Part shown: piece by piece, positions 14,394-21,625 of the stretch
Layout: every line of letters begins with the position of its first letter
Position numbering within the stretch: the first letter of the stretch is position 1
Source of the DNA: a virus
IMG/VR virus record: IMGVR_UViG_3300017740_000034
Span: 1 to 33,054 of that record
Strand: one strand, 5' to 3'
Length of the DNA: 33,054 bases
Program-made: the position numbers and the translations under genes
Notes under the pieces: generated by a model
Database searches by the model: none
What the model saw: the letters and a program-made list of their open reading frames with translations, nothing else
What the model was told of the DNA's origin: nothing

Positions 14394-14939
14394 ATGGGAA
14401 GACTGAAAGACCACTATTTTGATGAGATTAATAATGATGATGATGGATATGATAAGTATGTTTCTGAATTGGAAATAGCAAGAGCAGAAGCAGAACAACA
14501 TATTGATGCGTATTATGAGCAAGGTATGGAGATAAAAGAATTGTTTGAGCATATATGGTATGCTTCAACTGAAATACTACCTAAACTTGAAGTGCAAGTA
14601 GTTATTGATGGTAAAGATGCTATTCATATTTCAACGGGTTCAGCAAGTTATGTCGGTGCAGATTGGGAAACAGGATTTAATTTACCAAAAAAGGTAACAA
14701 TTCCGATTAAGTGTTGGATTCATACACACCCATTTGGTCGTGCTTATTTCAGTGGTACTGATATTAGAACAGTAACTCGTTGGGGAACATATGTGGACAA
14801 TATGAAAGAAGCCTATGTATTAGGCGGCGAAGGCCACTATGGTTATTGGAGTCAAGAAACTCCTAACGAATTACAGATTTATACTGATAATAAATATGAA
14901 GAAACCCAAGTATGGCATAGAGGGAGAGAGGAAGAATGA
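14394..14939 (+). CDS. JAMM/JAB-family metalloprotease
   Basis: 181 aa. The zinc motif HxHPx7SxxD is complete: H110, H112, P113, S120, D123 in WIHTHPFGRAYFSGTDIRT. The usual upstream Glu cannot be placed with confidence. JAB enzymes cleave after the Gly-Gly of ubiquitin-like proteins. In phages they also occur in tail assembly and in defence or counter-defence loci. A protein 8 kb upstream ends GG-NY, an apt substrate. The long N-terminal part (1-60) is acidic and helical. The start follows GGTGA; a GTG at 14385 overlaps that site and is rejected. Deubiquitinase-like action is inferred. Confidence 0.82.
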   Translation: MGRLKDHYFDEINNDDDGYDKYVSELEIARAEAEQHIDAYYEQGMEIKELFEHIWYASTEILPKLEVQVVIDGKDAIHISTGSASYVGADWETGFNLPKKVTIPIKCWIHTHPFGRAYFSGTDIRTVTRWGTYVDNMKEAYVLGGEGHYGYWSQETPNELQIYTDNKYEETQVWHRGREEE

Positions 14940-15271
14940 AAGAAGGATTAAGCACAGCAAAACAATATAAAGGCAAATCAATGAAAATGGTAACTGTTTT
15001 TACTAAAAATAGCGAAGGTAAGGTACGAGGTAATTTAGTACCTATTCCTCAAACAACTATATTAGAAGCAAGAAGACAGCATATGCTTAGGCATCCTAAT
15101 GATAAGAACACACCAAGAAAAAACAAGGGTGTTATCTGGGGAAAGAAGACAGAAAAAGATAAAGAGTTAGATTTGTTTTACAAACAACATATCTATACCT
15201 TTGTTGATGAAAATGATTTGTCTAAGAAACAATGGGTTCGTATTAGTGGATTTGAAGGTGATGATGAATGA
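14936..15271 (+). CDS. Basic hypothetical protein
   Basis: 111 aa, Lys/Arg-rich up to about residue 85, with an acidic end (GFEGDDE). No catalytic or zinc motif is seen. It overlaps both JAMM and GroES-like genes by four bases (ATGA), so it is made with them. Unknown. Confidence 0.65.
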   Translation: MKEGLSTAKQYKGKSMKMVTVFTKNSEGKVRGNLVPIPQTTILEARRQHMLRHPNDKNTPRKNKGVIWGKKTEKDKELDLFYKQHIYTFVDENDLSKKQWVRISGFEGDDE

Positions 15272-15486
15272 AGGCAGTAGGAAGATTTGCTCTTATTAGG
15301 ATAGAAGAAACAGTCAGTAATAGCGGAATAGCAGTAAAAAATGACGGAGTAGGTACTTGTGTATCTTGTCCTGAAATGGCTGAATTAGAAGGCTTAGTAG
15401 TTGTTTATGATACAGGCCCAAAACATGAAGAATACGACGGGCATCTTATTATGGATAATAAACATATAATGGCGGTGATAGAATGA
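15268..15486 (+). CDS. GroES-like co-chaperonin (Cpn10), divergent and short
   Basis: 72 aa; cellular GroES is about 97 aa. The order of strands fits Cpn10: GRFALIRIEE (5-14) corresponds to the first strand (family D.V.V...), SGIAV to the SGGI motif before the mobile loop, LEGLVVVYDTGP to GEV.AVG.G, and KHIMAVIE at the end to the ILAVIE-type final strand. The mobile loop region (KNDGVGTCVSCPEM) is short. It precedes and overlaps the GroEL-like gene, the usual groES-groEL order. It should cap that chaperonin. The identity rests on pattern plus context. Confidence 0.7.
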   Translation: MKAVGRFALIRIEETVSNSGIAVKNDGVGTCVSCPEMAELEGLVVVYDTGPKHEEYDGHLIMDNKHIMAVIE

Positions 15487-16994
15487 TTATACAAGGGAAA
15501 GAAGTTAAAGAGAAACTATTACAAGGGATTGATTTAGTAGCAAATACAGTTAAACCAACACTAGGGCCACAGGCTAAGACAGTTATTTTACAGAATAACC
15601 CTCCGGTCATTATTAATGACGGTGTAACCATTACTAAGTATATTAATCATGAAGACCCTTATGTTCAAATGGGTATTCAAATGGTTCAAAACTTAGCAAG
15701 TCAAGCACAAGATAAATCAGGAGATGGTACTACTACTGCTTGTATTCTTGCTCAATGGATTTGTCATGGTTTAATGGCATTTGAAGGAGAATCCACATAT
15801 ACTATGAATAATACTTTAGAAGGCTTGAAACTTAAAATAATTAAAGAGTTAGAAAGAAGAACTATACCTGTAAAGGATGATGAAATTCTAAATGTTGCTA
15901 CAATTGCGGCAAACAATGATGAACACTTAGGTTCTTTAATACAAGATGCTTTGAACATAGTGGGTCGAGATGGAATAGTAACTGTTGAAGAATCTAATGG
16001 TTATGAAACTAAATTAGTTCATAGAGAAGGAATGGAAATAGCCGAAGGTTACATCAGTCATTTAATGTGTAATACAGAAGAAGGAAAGGTTGAGTTTAAT
16101 GAACCTCTTATCTTTGTATCTAATATTCCTTTTAGAGCATTTAAAGATTTATTACCTATGTTGGAGTATGCTTCTTCTCAAGGTAAACAACTTCTTATTA
16201 TCTGTAAAGGTATGGAGGGTGCGGCTCTTAACAATTTAGTAATGAATTTAATTAACAAAACTGTTGAATGTGCAGTAATTCTTGCGCCTAACTTTGGTGA
16301 TGCCCAAATAGATGAATTGGGTGATATACAATCATTAATAGGTGGTAATATCTTTAATGCTGAAAGTAAAGACGACCCAACTAATGTTACTGCTTCTGAT
16401 TTTGCTACTTGTCAAAAGGTAGTTATTACTAAAGAGAACACTACTTTTATTGGCGGTGATGGTGACACTAATAATAAAATATCTATTCTTAAAGATACAT
16501 TAAAGGATATGAAAGGTCACGATGCTGCTAGGATTAAATCTCGTATTGCTAGATTAAAGGGCGGAGTAGCGACAATTAAGGTTGGGGCTTCTTCTTCTAT
16601 GGAAATGAGAGAAACTAAAGAAAGACTTGATGATGCGCTTAATGCAACTAAAGCGGCATTGGAATCTGGTATTGTTCTTGGTGGGGGTATGGCACTATTT
16701 GAAATAGTAACTGAAGAAGATATTCCAACATGGTTTGGTAACGCCTTAATTAAGCCCTTTGAAACTCTAAAAGAAAATGGTGGATATAAAGAAGATGTTC
16801 TATGCAAGAAAATTAAATCTTTGCGAAAGCAAAACCCAAACATGGGTTATAATGCACTAACAAATACATATAGTGATTTGCACGAAGCAGGAGTTTATGA
16901 CCCTGTAAAGGTAACTGCGAATAGTTTCCTTGCGGCTATGTCTATTGCTCAATTGTTTTATTCAACAGATGTTGCAGTATTGGTGGAGGAATGA
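15483..16994 (+). CDS. groEL: Group I chaperonin (GroEL/Hsp60)
   Basis: 503 aa, a group I chaperonin rather than an archaeal thermosome. TLGPQAKTVIL (26-36) matches TLGPKGRNVVL, NDGVTI (45-50) the KDGV site, and DKSGDGTTTACILA (77-90) the ATP-binding loop with catalytic Asp81. Downstream GGVATIKVGAS and ALESGIVLGGGMAL are diagnostic of GroEL. It lacks the GGM-repeat tail and ends LVEE, and is shorter than GroEL (548 aa). With the GroES-like gene upstream it can form a folding chamber for viral proteins such as capsid. Chaperonins of this kind are known in some phages. Confidence 0.93.
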   Translation: MIIQGKEVKEKLLQGIDLVANTVKPTLGPQAKTVILQNNPPVIINDGVTITKYINHEDPYVQMGIQMVQNLASQAQDKSGDGTTTACILAQWICHGLMAFEGESTYTMNNTLEGLKLKIIKELERRTIPVKDDEILNVATIAANNDEHLGSLIQDALNIVGRDGIVTVEESNGYETKLVHREGMEIAEGYISHLMCNTEEGKVEFNEPLIFVSNIPFRAFKDLLPMLEYASSQGKQLLIICKGMEGAALNNLVMNLINKTVECAVILAPNFGDAQIDELGDIQSLIGGNIFNAESKDDPTNVTASDFATCQKVVITKENTTFIGGDGDTNNKISILKDTLKDMKGHDAARIKSRIARLKGGVATIKVGASSSMEMRETKERLDDALNATKAALESGIVLGGGMALFEIVTEEDIPTWFGNALIKPFETLKENGGYKEDVLCKKIKSLRKQNPNMGYNALTNTYSDLHEAGVYDPVKVTANSFLAAMSIAQLFYSTDVAVLVEE

Positions 16995-16996
16995 AT

Positions 16997-17125
16997 ATGC
17001 ACATTAGAGACGAAATTAAATTTGCAGAAGATATGAAAAAATATTCTAAAGAAGAATTAATTCAAAAAATGATTAATATGCGTAGTTTTTTACTTGAGTT
17101 ATTGGGGGAATATAAGCGTGTTTGA
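16997..17125 (+). CDS. Small helical protein
   Basis: 42 aa from the second ATG, seven bases after GGAGG. The first ATG (16991) is too close to that site. Predicted as one long charged helix (KYSKEELIQKMINMRSFLLE). It is followed with overlap by another tiny gene. Unknown. Confidence 0.5.
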   Translation: MHIRDEIKFAEDMKKYSKEELIQKMINMRSFLLELLGEYKRV

Positions 17126-17234
17126 TGATAAAGACATTGTAAGAATGACTATTGTTTACAAAGACGGTTCTATGATTATTCTTAAAAAAGAAAAGAACGG
17201 TATGCTTAGTGTTGATAGGAGAGAAAAACCATGA
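17118..17234 (+). CDS. Tiny hypothetical protein, GTG start
   Basis: 38 aa from GTG, nine bases after GGGGG. Beta-hairpin-like composition (IVRMTIVYKDGSMIILKKE). It overlaps the gene before by eight bases and the gene after by ATGA, and its end supplies the next gene's AGGAGAG site. The coupling supports it being real. Confidence 0.5.
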   Translation: MFDDKDIVRMTIVYKDGSMIILKKEKNGMLSVDRREKP

Positions 17235-17632
17235 AAAAGAAAGCAATTACAGTAACATTACCTGCGCCACATAAAGCACAAATACATTGTCCTATTTGTA
17301 AAGGAAATAAATGCATTGTTTGTAATATGACAGGTTCTCTTAAAATAGATGTGGCCCCTAAAATACCAATTCAAAGAGCGCATATTATTAAGTATGTTGT
17401 TGAGAACATACATGATATAGCAAGAGAAATTACTCGTAAATATGGATTAGTGCCTGAAGTTAATACTTTAGAAGTTATAGAGATTAATGGAGGACAATAT
17501 GAAATAGTACAGGTATCCTCTTTAGGAGGGGCCTGTTGGGTAGTAAATCGTTTAGATGAATTAGATACACCAAGATACTTTACTGCTAGAAAAGAATTAG
17601 ATAAATTTAAACAGGGGTGGTTTAGTGAGTGA
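17231..17632 (+). CDS. Protein with DnaJ-like cysteine motif
   Basis: 133 aa. CPICKGNKCIVCNMTG (20-35) resembles a CxxCxGxG repeat of the DnaJ zinc domain, though the spacing (CxxC-x4-CxxC) makes a single small zinc site. Remaining residues are mixed alpha/beta without a J domain. It follows the chaperonin genes closely, so a chaperone-related role is tempting. The motif is also common in plain phage zinc proteins. Confidence 0.65.
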   Translation: MKKKAITVTLPAPHKAQIHCPICKGNKCIVCNMTGSLKIDVAPKIPIQRAHIIKYVVENIHDIAREITRKYGLVPEVNTLEVIEINGGQYEIVQVSSLGGACWVVNRLDELDTPRYFTARKELDKFKQGWFSE

Positions 17633-17837
17633 TGAATTAGAAGTAATAGGAACAATTGTCCGTGATGCTACTACGGAAGTTAAAGTAAAAAAGGGCAAAT
17701 ATTGGAATATCGAAGTCTTAGATATTCGTTGGTTTAGAAATGATAAGCCGACTAACAAAGGTATTCGTTTGAATAGAGAAGAAGCAAAATTATTATTAAG
17801 TATATTAAGGAGAGAGATAGATGAGAAGAGTGAGTGA
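17625..17837 (+). CDS. PC4-like ssDNA-binding transcription cofactor (tentative)
   Basis: 70 aa from GTG, behind GGGGTGG. YWNIEVLDIRWFRNDK followed by TNKGIRLNREEAKLLLSIL matches the PC4 (p15) order: beta strand with DIR, charged loop, KGI.L, then an amphipathic helix. PC4-type proteins bind single-stranded DNA as dimers and act in transcription and repair. Its closeness to the ligase and replication genes fits. The similarity is short, so this needs a profile match. Confidence 0.5.
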   Translation: MSDELEVIGTIVRDATTEVKVKKGKYWNIEVLDIRWFRNDKPTNKGIRLNREEAKLLLSILRREIDEKSE

Positions 17838-18084
17838 AGTCCAATCTAAGATAAGTCTTAGAAAGGCGAATAAAGACAGACAATACGGAAACGGTTCAGT
17901 AAGCAGGTTTGGCACAAGTGCTGGTAAAATAATTGATTTATTTGCTACTTATGTCGAAAGCGAAATGAAAGTCCCGCCTAATGGTGGAAGAGGATGTAGA
18001 GTCCAAAAAGAACATATAGATTTATGCTTTGGTAAGTTTTATCAGGCTATGAGAGAATTTATGGATGGTGAAAAGAATGAATAG
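17821..18084 (+). CDS. Small basic protein, unknown
   Basis: 87 aa, Lys/Arg-rich N-terminus, then a helix (AGKIIDLFATYVESEM) and RVQKEHIDLCFGKFYQAM. The second stretch resembles the end of a histone fold (V..EHI.LA), but the first helix is too short for a good match. It overlaps the preceding gene by 17 bases, with AAGGAGAGAG upstream. Unknown; a histone-like fold is a weak guess. Confidence 0.6.
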   Translation: MRRVSEVQSKISLRKANKDRQYGNGSVSRFGTSAGKIIDLFATYVESEMKVPPNGGRGCRVQKEHIDLCFGKFYQAMREFMDGEKNE

Positions 18085-18541
18085 ATATAATGAAATATTA
18101 GATTGGCTACAAAACGAACACAATGAAGTGTTTAATCAATGGGCGCAAATAGAAGAAGTAATGCGTGTTGAAGAAGAACAAAAACAACAAGAAGAAGAAA
18201 AAGCCCGCTTTGAAAGGCAAGAAGAACATTTAATTGCTCAACACAAGTGGTTTAAAGAAAATTATGATTCTATTCATGCAAGATTAGATATGAAAAAAGC
18301 AGTTATGTTGTCGTTTGACCTTATGTTTGAAGCAGTAAAGACAGGAAGATATGATACTATTCGTAGTTATAAAAGTGCTATTCGTTCACTTACTGCTGAT
18401 TCTAATTTAAGCGTGATGGGCTATCTTAAAGATGGAAGAAGAGTAATTACTCCGTTTAGTCATTGTTGGCCTCATAATCATAGTGATGATGTTAAGTATG
18501 ATTCTAATGCAGAATACGATTGGAGGGATGAAGAAGAATGA
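18077..18541 (+). CDS. Coiled-coil hypothetical protein
   Basis: 154 aa from the ATG six bases after GGTG; an in-frame ATG at 18065 overlaps that site. Residues about 25-60 are Glu/Gln/Lys-rich coiled coil (EVMRVEEEQKQQEEEKARF). The C-terminus has HCWPHNHSDD, a His/Cys patch that may bind metal. It overlaps neighbours on both sides. Not recognised. Confidence 0.65.
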   Translation: MNRYNEILDWLQNEHNEVFNQWAQIEEVMRVEEEQKQQEEEKARFERQEEHLIAQHKWFKENYDSIHARLDMKKAVMLSFDLMFEAVKTGRYDTIRSYKSAIRSLTADSNLSVMGYLKDGRRVITPFSHCWPHNHSDDVKYDSNAEYDWRDEEE

Positions 18542-18987
18542 ATACCAATAAATTATATCTAATAACCGTCAATGACAAGAAGTTTGATGAATGGTGCAAA
18601 GTAATGAAAAAGGATTTGAAAAAGAATCCTTTAGCACTAGACCATTTTAATCAAGGTTATAATGATGTTGCTAGAGGTAATTATTTAGCAAGAGCAACAT
18701 TTGTTTGTTATTGGGAAATACACGGAAACAATGATATTGCTAGATTAGCACCCGCTATAACTCAAGCATCACTAATTCATATGATGCACAGATTTATAGA
18801 ACAAAATAAACAAGAAGAGATAATGATTTGCCAAAATTTGGCCGCAAATTTTTTGAGGCTATTACAGGTATTAAATACAAATAAAGGAGAGAATGAAAAT
18901 GACATGGAAAACAATGGCGAGAATGCTGGAAGCGACAGACCAAATGATACAGACTCAACAAGTAGCGACAATATCAAGAAGCCTTGA
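18538..18987 (+). CDS. Hypothetical protein with disordered acidic tail
   Basis: 149 aa. A folded helical part (1-115) is followed by a low-complexity Asn/Asp/Ser-rich tail. The tail is encoded by the same bases as the start of the ligase in another frame (95-base overlap). Disordered overlapping tails are common in compact viral genomes. Function unknown. Confidence 0.65.
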   Translation: MNTNKLYLITVNDKKFDEWCKVMKKDLKKNPLALDHFNQGYNDVARGNYLARATFVCYWEIHGNNDIARLAPAITQASLIHMMHRFIEQNKQEEIMICQNLAANFLRLLQVLNTNKGENENDMENNGENAGSDRPNDTDSTSSDNIKKP

Positions 18988-20428
18988 AGAGTTTAATAAT
19001 AAAGGGTTAGTATTATCTATCTTAGATAAAGATAGTTTAATGGCTAATAATCTAGGATTAGCGAAGGCTAAGAAATGGATGGCTAAAATCTTTGATGTAT
19101 TCGATGATGAAATAGAAGGATTAATGACCGCCCATAATGATTTAGGTGAGGCTATTTATTACCTTGATGTTTCAGCAGAAACAGAGATTAATACTGGAGT
19201 AATGTCAGTAAAGAGAGCATTAGAATCTAATTGTGGAAAACTAGATTCAGATGCTTTTAGGGTTGTTGAGACTCTTATTGAAAATATGTCAGCCAATGAA
19301 AGACGATGGTTTGTTCGCTATCTTTTAAGAACTCCCCGTAATGGAATGAACATTGGAACAGTAACTAAGATTATTGCTAAACACTATGGAAAGAAGCAAG
19401 CAATTGTAAAGAAACACCTTAACTTCAATTCAGTTGAAGTAGTTTGTTCTTATTATGATAGAGAAGAAAATCCTCCCTGTAACTTAACCTATGGAAAGTT
19501 TGTAGCACCGATGCTTGCTAAGGAAATACCTATGAATAAGTGGCCTAGTGATTTTGTTGTTGATTACAAATATGATGGTAACAGATACCAAATTCATATT
19601 GAGGGCCAGAAAACTATGATTTTCAACCGCAAGGGTAAGATAGTAACTCATCAATTCCCCGATGTTGTTGAAATAGTTCAGGGCTATGGGGTAAAGAATG
19701 CTATTTTAGATGGTGAAATATATCCTATCTTAGAAAATGGCGCACCTGCACCTCATAAACAAATGGGTACTAGGGTTCATTCAAAGAATATTCAAGAGGC
19801 TATGGAAAGAGTCAAGGTAAAATGGGTCATTTTTGATTGTCTTTTACTAAATGATGAAACAATAATGGATATTTCTTATAGTGACAGGCTTGAGAAGATG
19901 AAAGGTTTGCCGAATCAAGCCCACAGAATTACAGAGGGAGATATTTTAGCCTTTTATAATGAAGCAATCAACGAAGGCTTTGAGGGAATCATTGTTAAAG
20001 ATGCCACCGTTCCTTATGATGCTGGCAAAAGAAGCAAATCTTGGGCTAAATATAAACCTCCACAGATAAACCTTGATGTTGTTATCCTATCCGCTAAATA
20101 CGGAGAAGGAAAACGGTCAAGCGTCTTCGGCACTTATGAGTTAGGAGTGAAGGCTAATAATGGTTATCATTCAGTCGGTTGGTGCGGAACAGGATTTAGT
20201 GATACTGATTTAATCAATTTAACTAATACCTTGCGGAGAAACATTGAATCATTTAATAATGGACAATTCTTTGTTTCACCTATTGTTGTTTTAGAAGTAA
20301 AGGCTGATTTAGTTTCAAGAGATGAAAAAGGCAATCTTGGTTTAAGGTTCCCAAGATGTGTCCGTATTCGTGACGATAAGTTTGTTACAGATATTAATAC
20401 CTTAGAAGATGTGGAGAGATTAGAATGA
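18893..20428 (+). CDS. lig: ATP-dependent DNA ligase
   Basis: 511 aa, near the length of archaeal LigI (about 550-600). Motif I KYDGNR gives the adenylated Lys226 (K226-R231); DGEIYP is motif III, EGIIVKD motif IV and SWAKYKP motif V. An N-terminal helical DNA-binding domain (1-200) and C-terminal OB-fold complete it. It seals nicks, for example between Okazaki fragments, and would work with the PCNA-like clamp downstream. Start: ATG 18893 is close to AAAGGAGA; ATG 18899 has better spacing and is equally possible. It overlaps the preceding gene by about 90 bases, the largest overlap between supported genes here besides 2478/2635. Confidence 0.95.
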   Translation: MKMTWKTMARMLEATDQMIQTQQVATISRSLEEFNNKGLVLSILDKDSLMANNLGLAKAKKWMAKIFDVFDDEIEGLMTAHNDLGEAIYYLDVSAETEINTGVMSVKRALESNCGKLDSDAFRVVETLIENMSANERRWFVRYLLRTPRNGMNIGTVTKIIAKHYGKKQAIVKKHLNFNSVEVVCSYYDREENPPCNLTYGKFVAPMLAKEIPMNKWPSDFVVDYKYDGNRYQIHIEGQKTMIFNRKGKIVTHQFPDVVEIVQGYGVKNAILDGEIYPILENGAPAPHKQMGTRVHSKNIQEAMERVKVKWVIFDCLLLNDETIMDISYSDRLEKMKGLPNQAHRITEGDILAFYNEAINEGFEGIIVKDATVPYDAGKRSKSWAKYKPPQINLDVVILSAKYGEGKRSSVFGTYELGVKANNGYHSVGWCGTGFSDTDLINLTNTLRRNIESFNNGQFFVSPIVVLEVKADLVSRDEKGNLGLRFPRCVRIRDDKFVTDINTLEDVERLE

Positions 20429-20784
20429 GTGACAGTGCAAAATGGAATACAGAATATATATCAAATTCAGTAGGTAGAGTATATAAGATTAGTGACTTAG
20501 ACTTAAAGCAAGTCAATTCTTATATTGCTCAGTATAAAAGAAGTATGCATTTATCTAAAGTAATGCTAGAGAAATTATATGAAAAAGCAAGTATTATTAA
20601 AGGAGAACCTATTGATGCAGAGAAGCCGAGAATAAAGATTCTAAAGACTTTAAAGTATAATAAAGAATTTACTGACTCTGATAGAGTAAGGCAAATTATT
20701 CTTCTTGCTTTACAACATCTACAACAAGGCGCAGAACATGCCTTAATCGAGGCCATATTGATACAAGCGAGGGATGATAAATGA
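20425..20784 (+). CDS. Small helical hypothetical protein
   Basis: 119 aa, mostly helical and basic, without a recognisable motif. It overlaps the ligase stop by ATGA and the next gene the same way. Between ligase and a histone-fold protein, it probably belongs to the replication operon. Unknown. Confidence 0.65.
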   Translation: MSDSAKWNTEYISNSVGRVYKISDLDLKQVNSYIAQYKRSMHLSKVMLEKLYEKASIIKGEPIDAEKPRIKILKTLKYNKEFTDSDRVRQIILLALQHLQQGAEHALIEAILIQARDDK

Positions 20785-21224
20785 TTCAACAGGGAGAGAT
20801 GACAATTATAGATGCTATTACTTATAGATGTATTCAAGTGGATATTGAAGGCTATGCTCACTTAAAAAATATATTACATGAGCAAGGTAGGCCAAAGAAG
20901 GTAATGCAGAAGTATTGTCCGTATATTTTAGATGGGCAATTAATTACTCCTGAAAAACCTAAGCCGAAGCCAGCCCCTAGAGTTACTAAGATTAATGTTA
21001 CTCAACTAATCAAAGAGAACACTGACTTAACTATTTCTAATGAGGCAAAGTATTTTCTTAGTGAATGGGTTGAAACTGCAATTGCTAACTTAATAGCCAA
21101 TGCAGAAAAAAATGCTCTTGCTAGAAACGATAAGAGAATAACACCGGCGCATTTGTTTTGGTTAGAGACAAATGAATTACCTGATGGTTTTTGGGTAGAA
21201 AACAACAAATATATGCAGGGATAA
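20781..21224 (+). CDS. Protein with C-terminal histone fold
   Basis: 147 aa. Residues about 71-129 read as a histone fold: short helix (VTQLIKEN), loop (TDLTI), long central helix of about 28 residues (SNEAKYFLSEWVETAIANLI and on), loop with a basic patch (NDKRIT), and a last helix (PAHLFWLE). KRIT..H at the second loop matches archaeal histones (K.V...D). The N-terminal 50 residues are a separate small domain joined by a Pro/Lys linker (EKPKPKPAPR). It could organise viral DNA or pair with a host histone. Assignment is from pattern; a structure prediction would settle it. Confidence 0.6.
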   Translation: MIQQGEMTIIDAITYRCIQVDIEGYAHLKNILHEQGRPKKVMQKYCPYILDGQLITPEKPKPKPAPRVTKINVTQLIKENTDLTISNEAKYFLSEWVETAIANLIANAEKNALARNDKRITPAHLFWLETNELPDGFWVENNKYMQG

Positions 21225-21226
21225 AT

Positions 21227-21625
21227 ATGTTTAGTAAAGATATGTTAATTGGTATAATACTGTCCTCATCTAAAATGGACTTTAATATAGAAAGAGATGA
21301 TAACGCAGAAATAGGCTATCGAGTTAGAATGAAACTCTTATTTAGAGCAGAAGCATCTTTTTTGCATGCTTTAGGTAGGTCTTTAGCCATGCATGGTATA
21401 AGTTTTAAAGAAAAACAAATAGAAAGCAAAGCAAGACCTAGACCTATTTTATCCATAGGTTCTATTAAAGCCCTATTTAAAGTCATTACTTTAGTACCTG
21501 ACAAACTACCAGATGCCAAAGATGAATGGCGTACTTTTAGAAGAGTAGTTAATATGTTGGCAAATCACGAACATAAAACCTCAGAAGGATTAGATAAAAT
21601 TTTTGAATTAAAAGGGGTAATTTAA
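21227..21625 (+). CDS. LAGLIDADG-like fold, probably not an active nuclease
   Basis: 132 aa from the ATG after GCAGGGATAA; an upstream in-frame ATG at 21191 lies inside the preceding gene. The order helix (MLIGIILSSSK), strands with basic residues (GYRVRMKLLF), helix (FLHALGRSLAMHG), strand, RPILSIGSIKALFKVI and a final helical end resembles one LAGLIDADG unit. The usual acidic residue closing the first helix is Ser, so cleavage is unlikely. It may be a domesticated DNA-binding protein. No host gene is interrupted here. Confidence 0.5.
   Translation: MFSKDMLIGIILSSSKMDFNIERDDNAEIGYRVRMKLLFRAEASFLHALGRSLAMHGISFKEKQIESKARPRPILSIGSIKALFKVITLVPDKLPDAKDEWRTFRRVVNMLANHEHKTSEGLDKIFELKGVI

Noticed and set aside
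15483-16994. Archaeal thermosome
   Set aside because: Motifs such as GGVATIKVGAS and the adjoining GroES-like gene are group I; the length and apical region do not fit group II.
17821-18084. Second histone-fold protein
   Set aside because: Only the last helix resembles a histone; the central helix is too short and followed by a Gly-rich loop. Kept as unknown.
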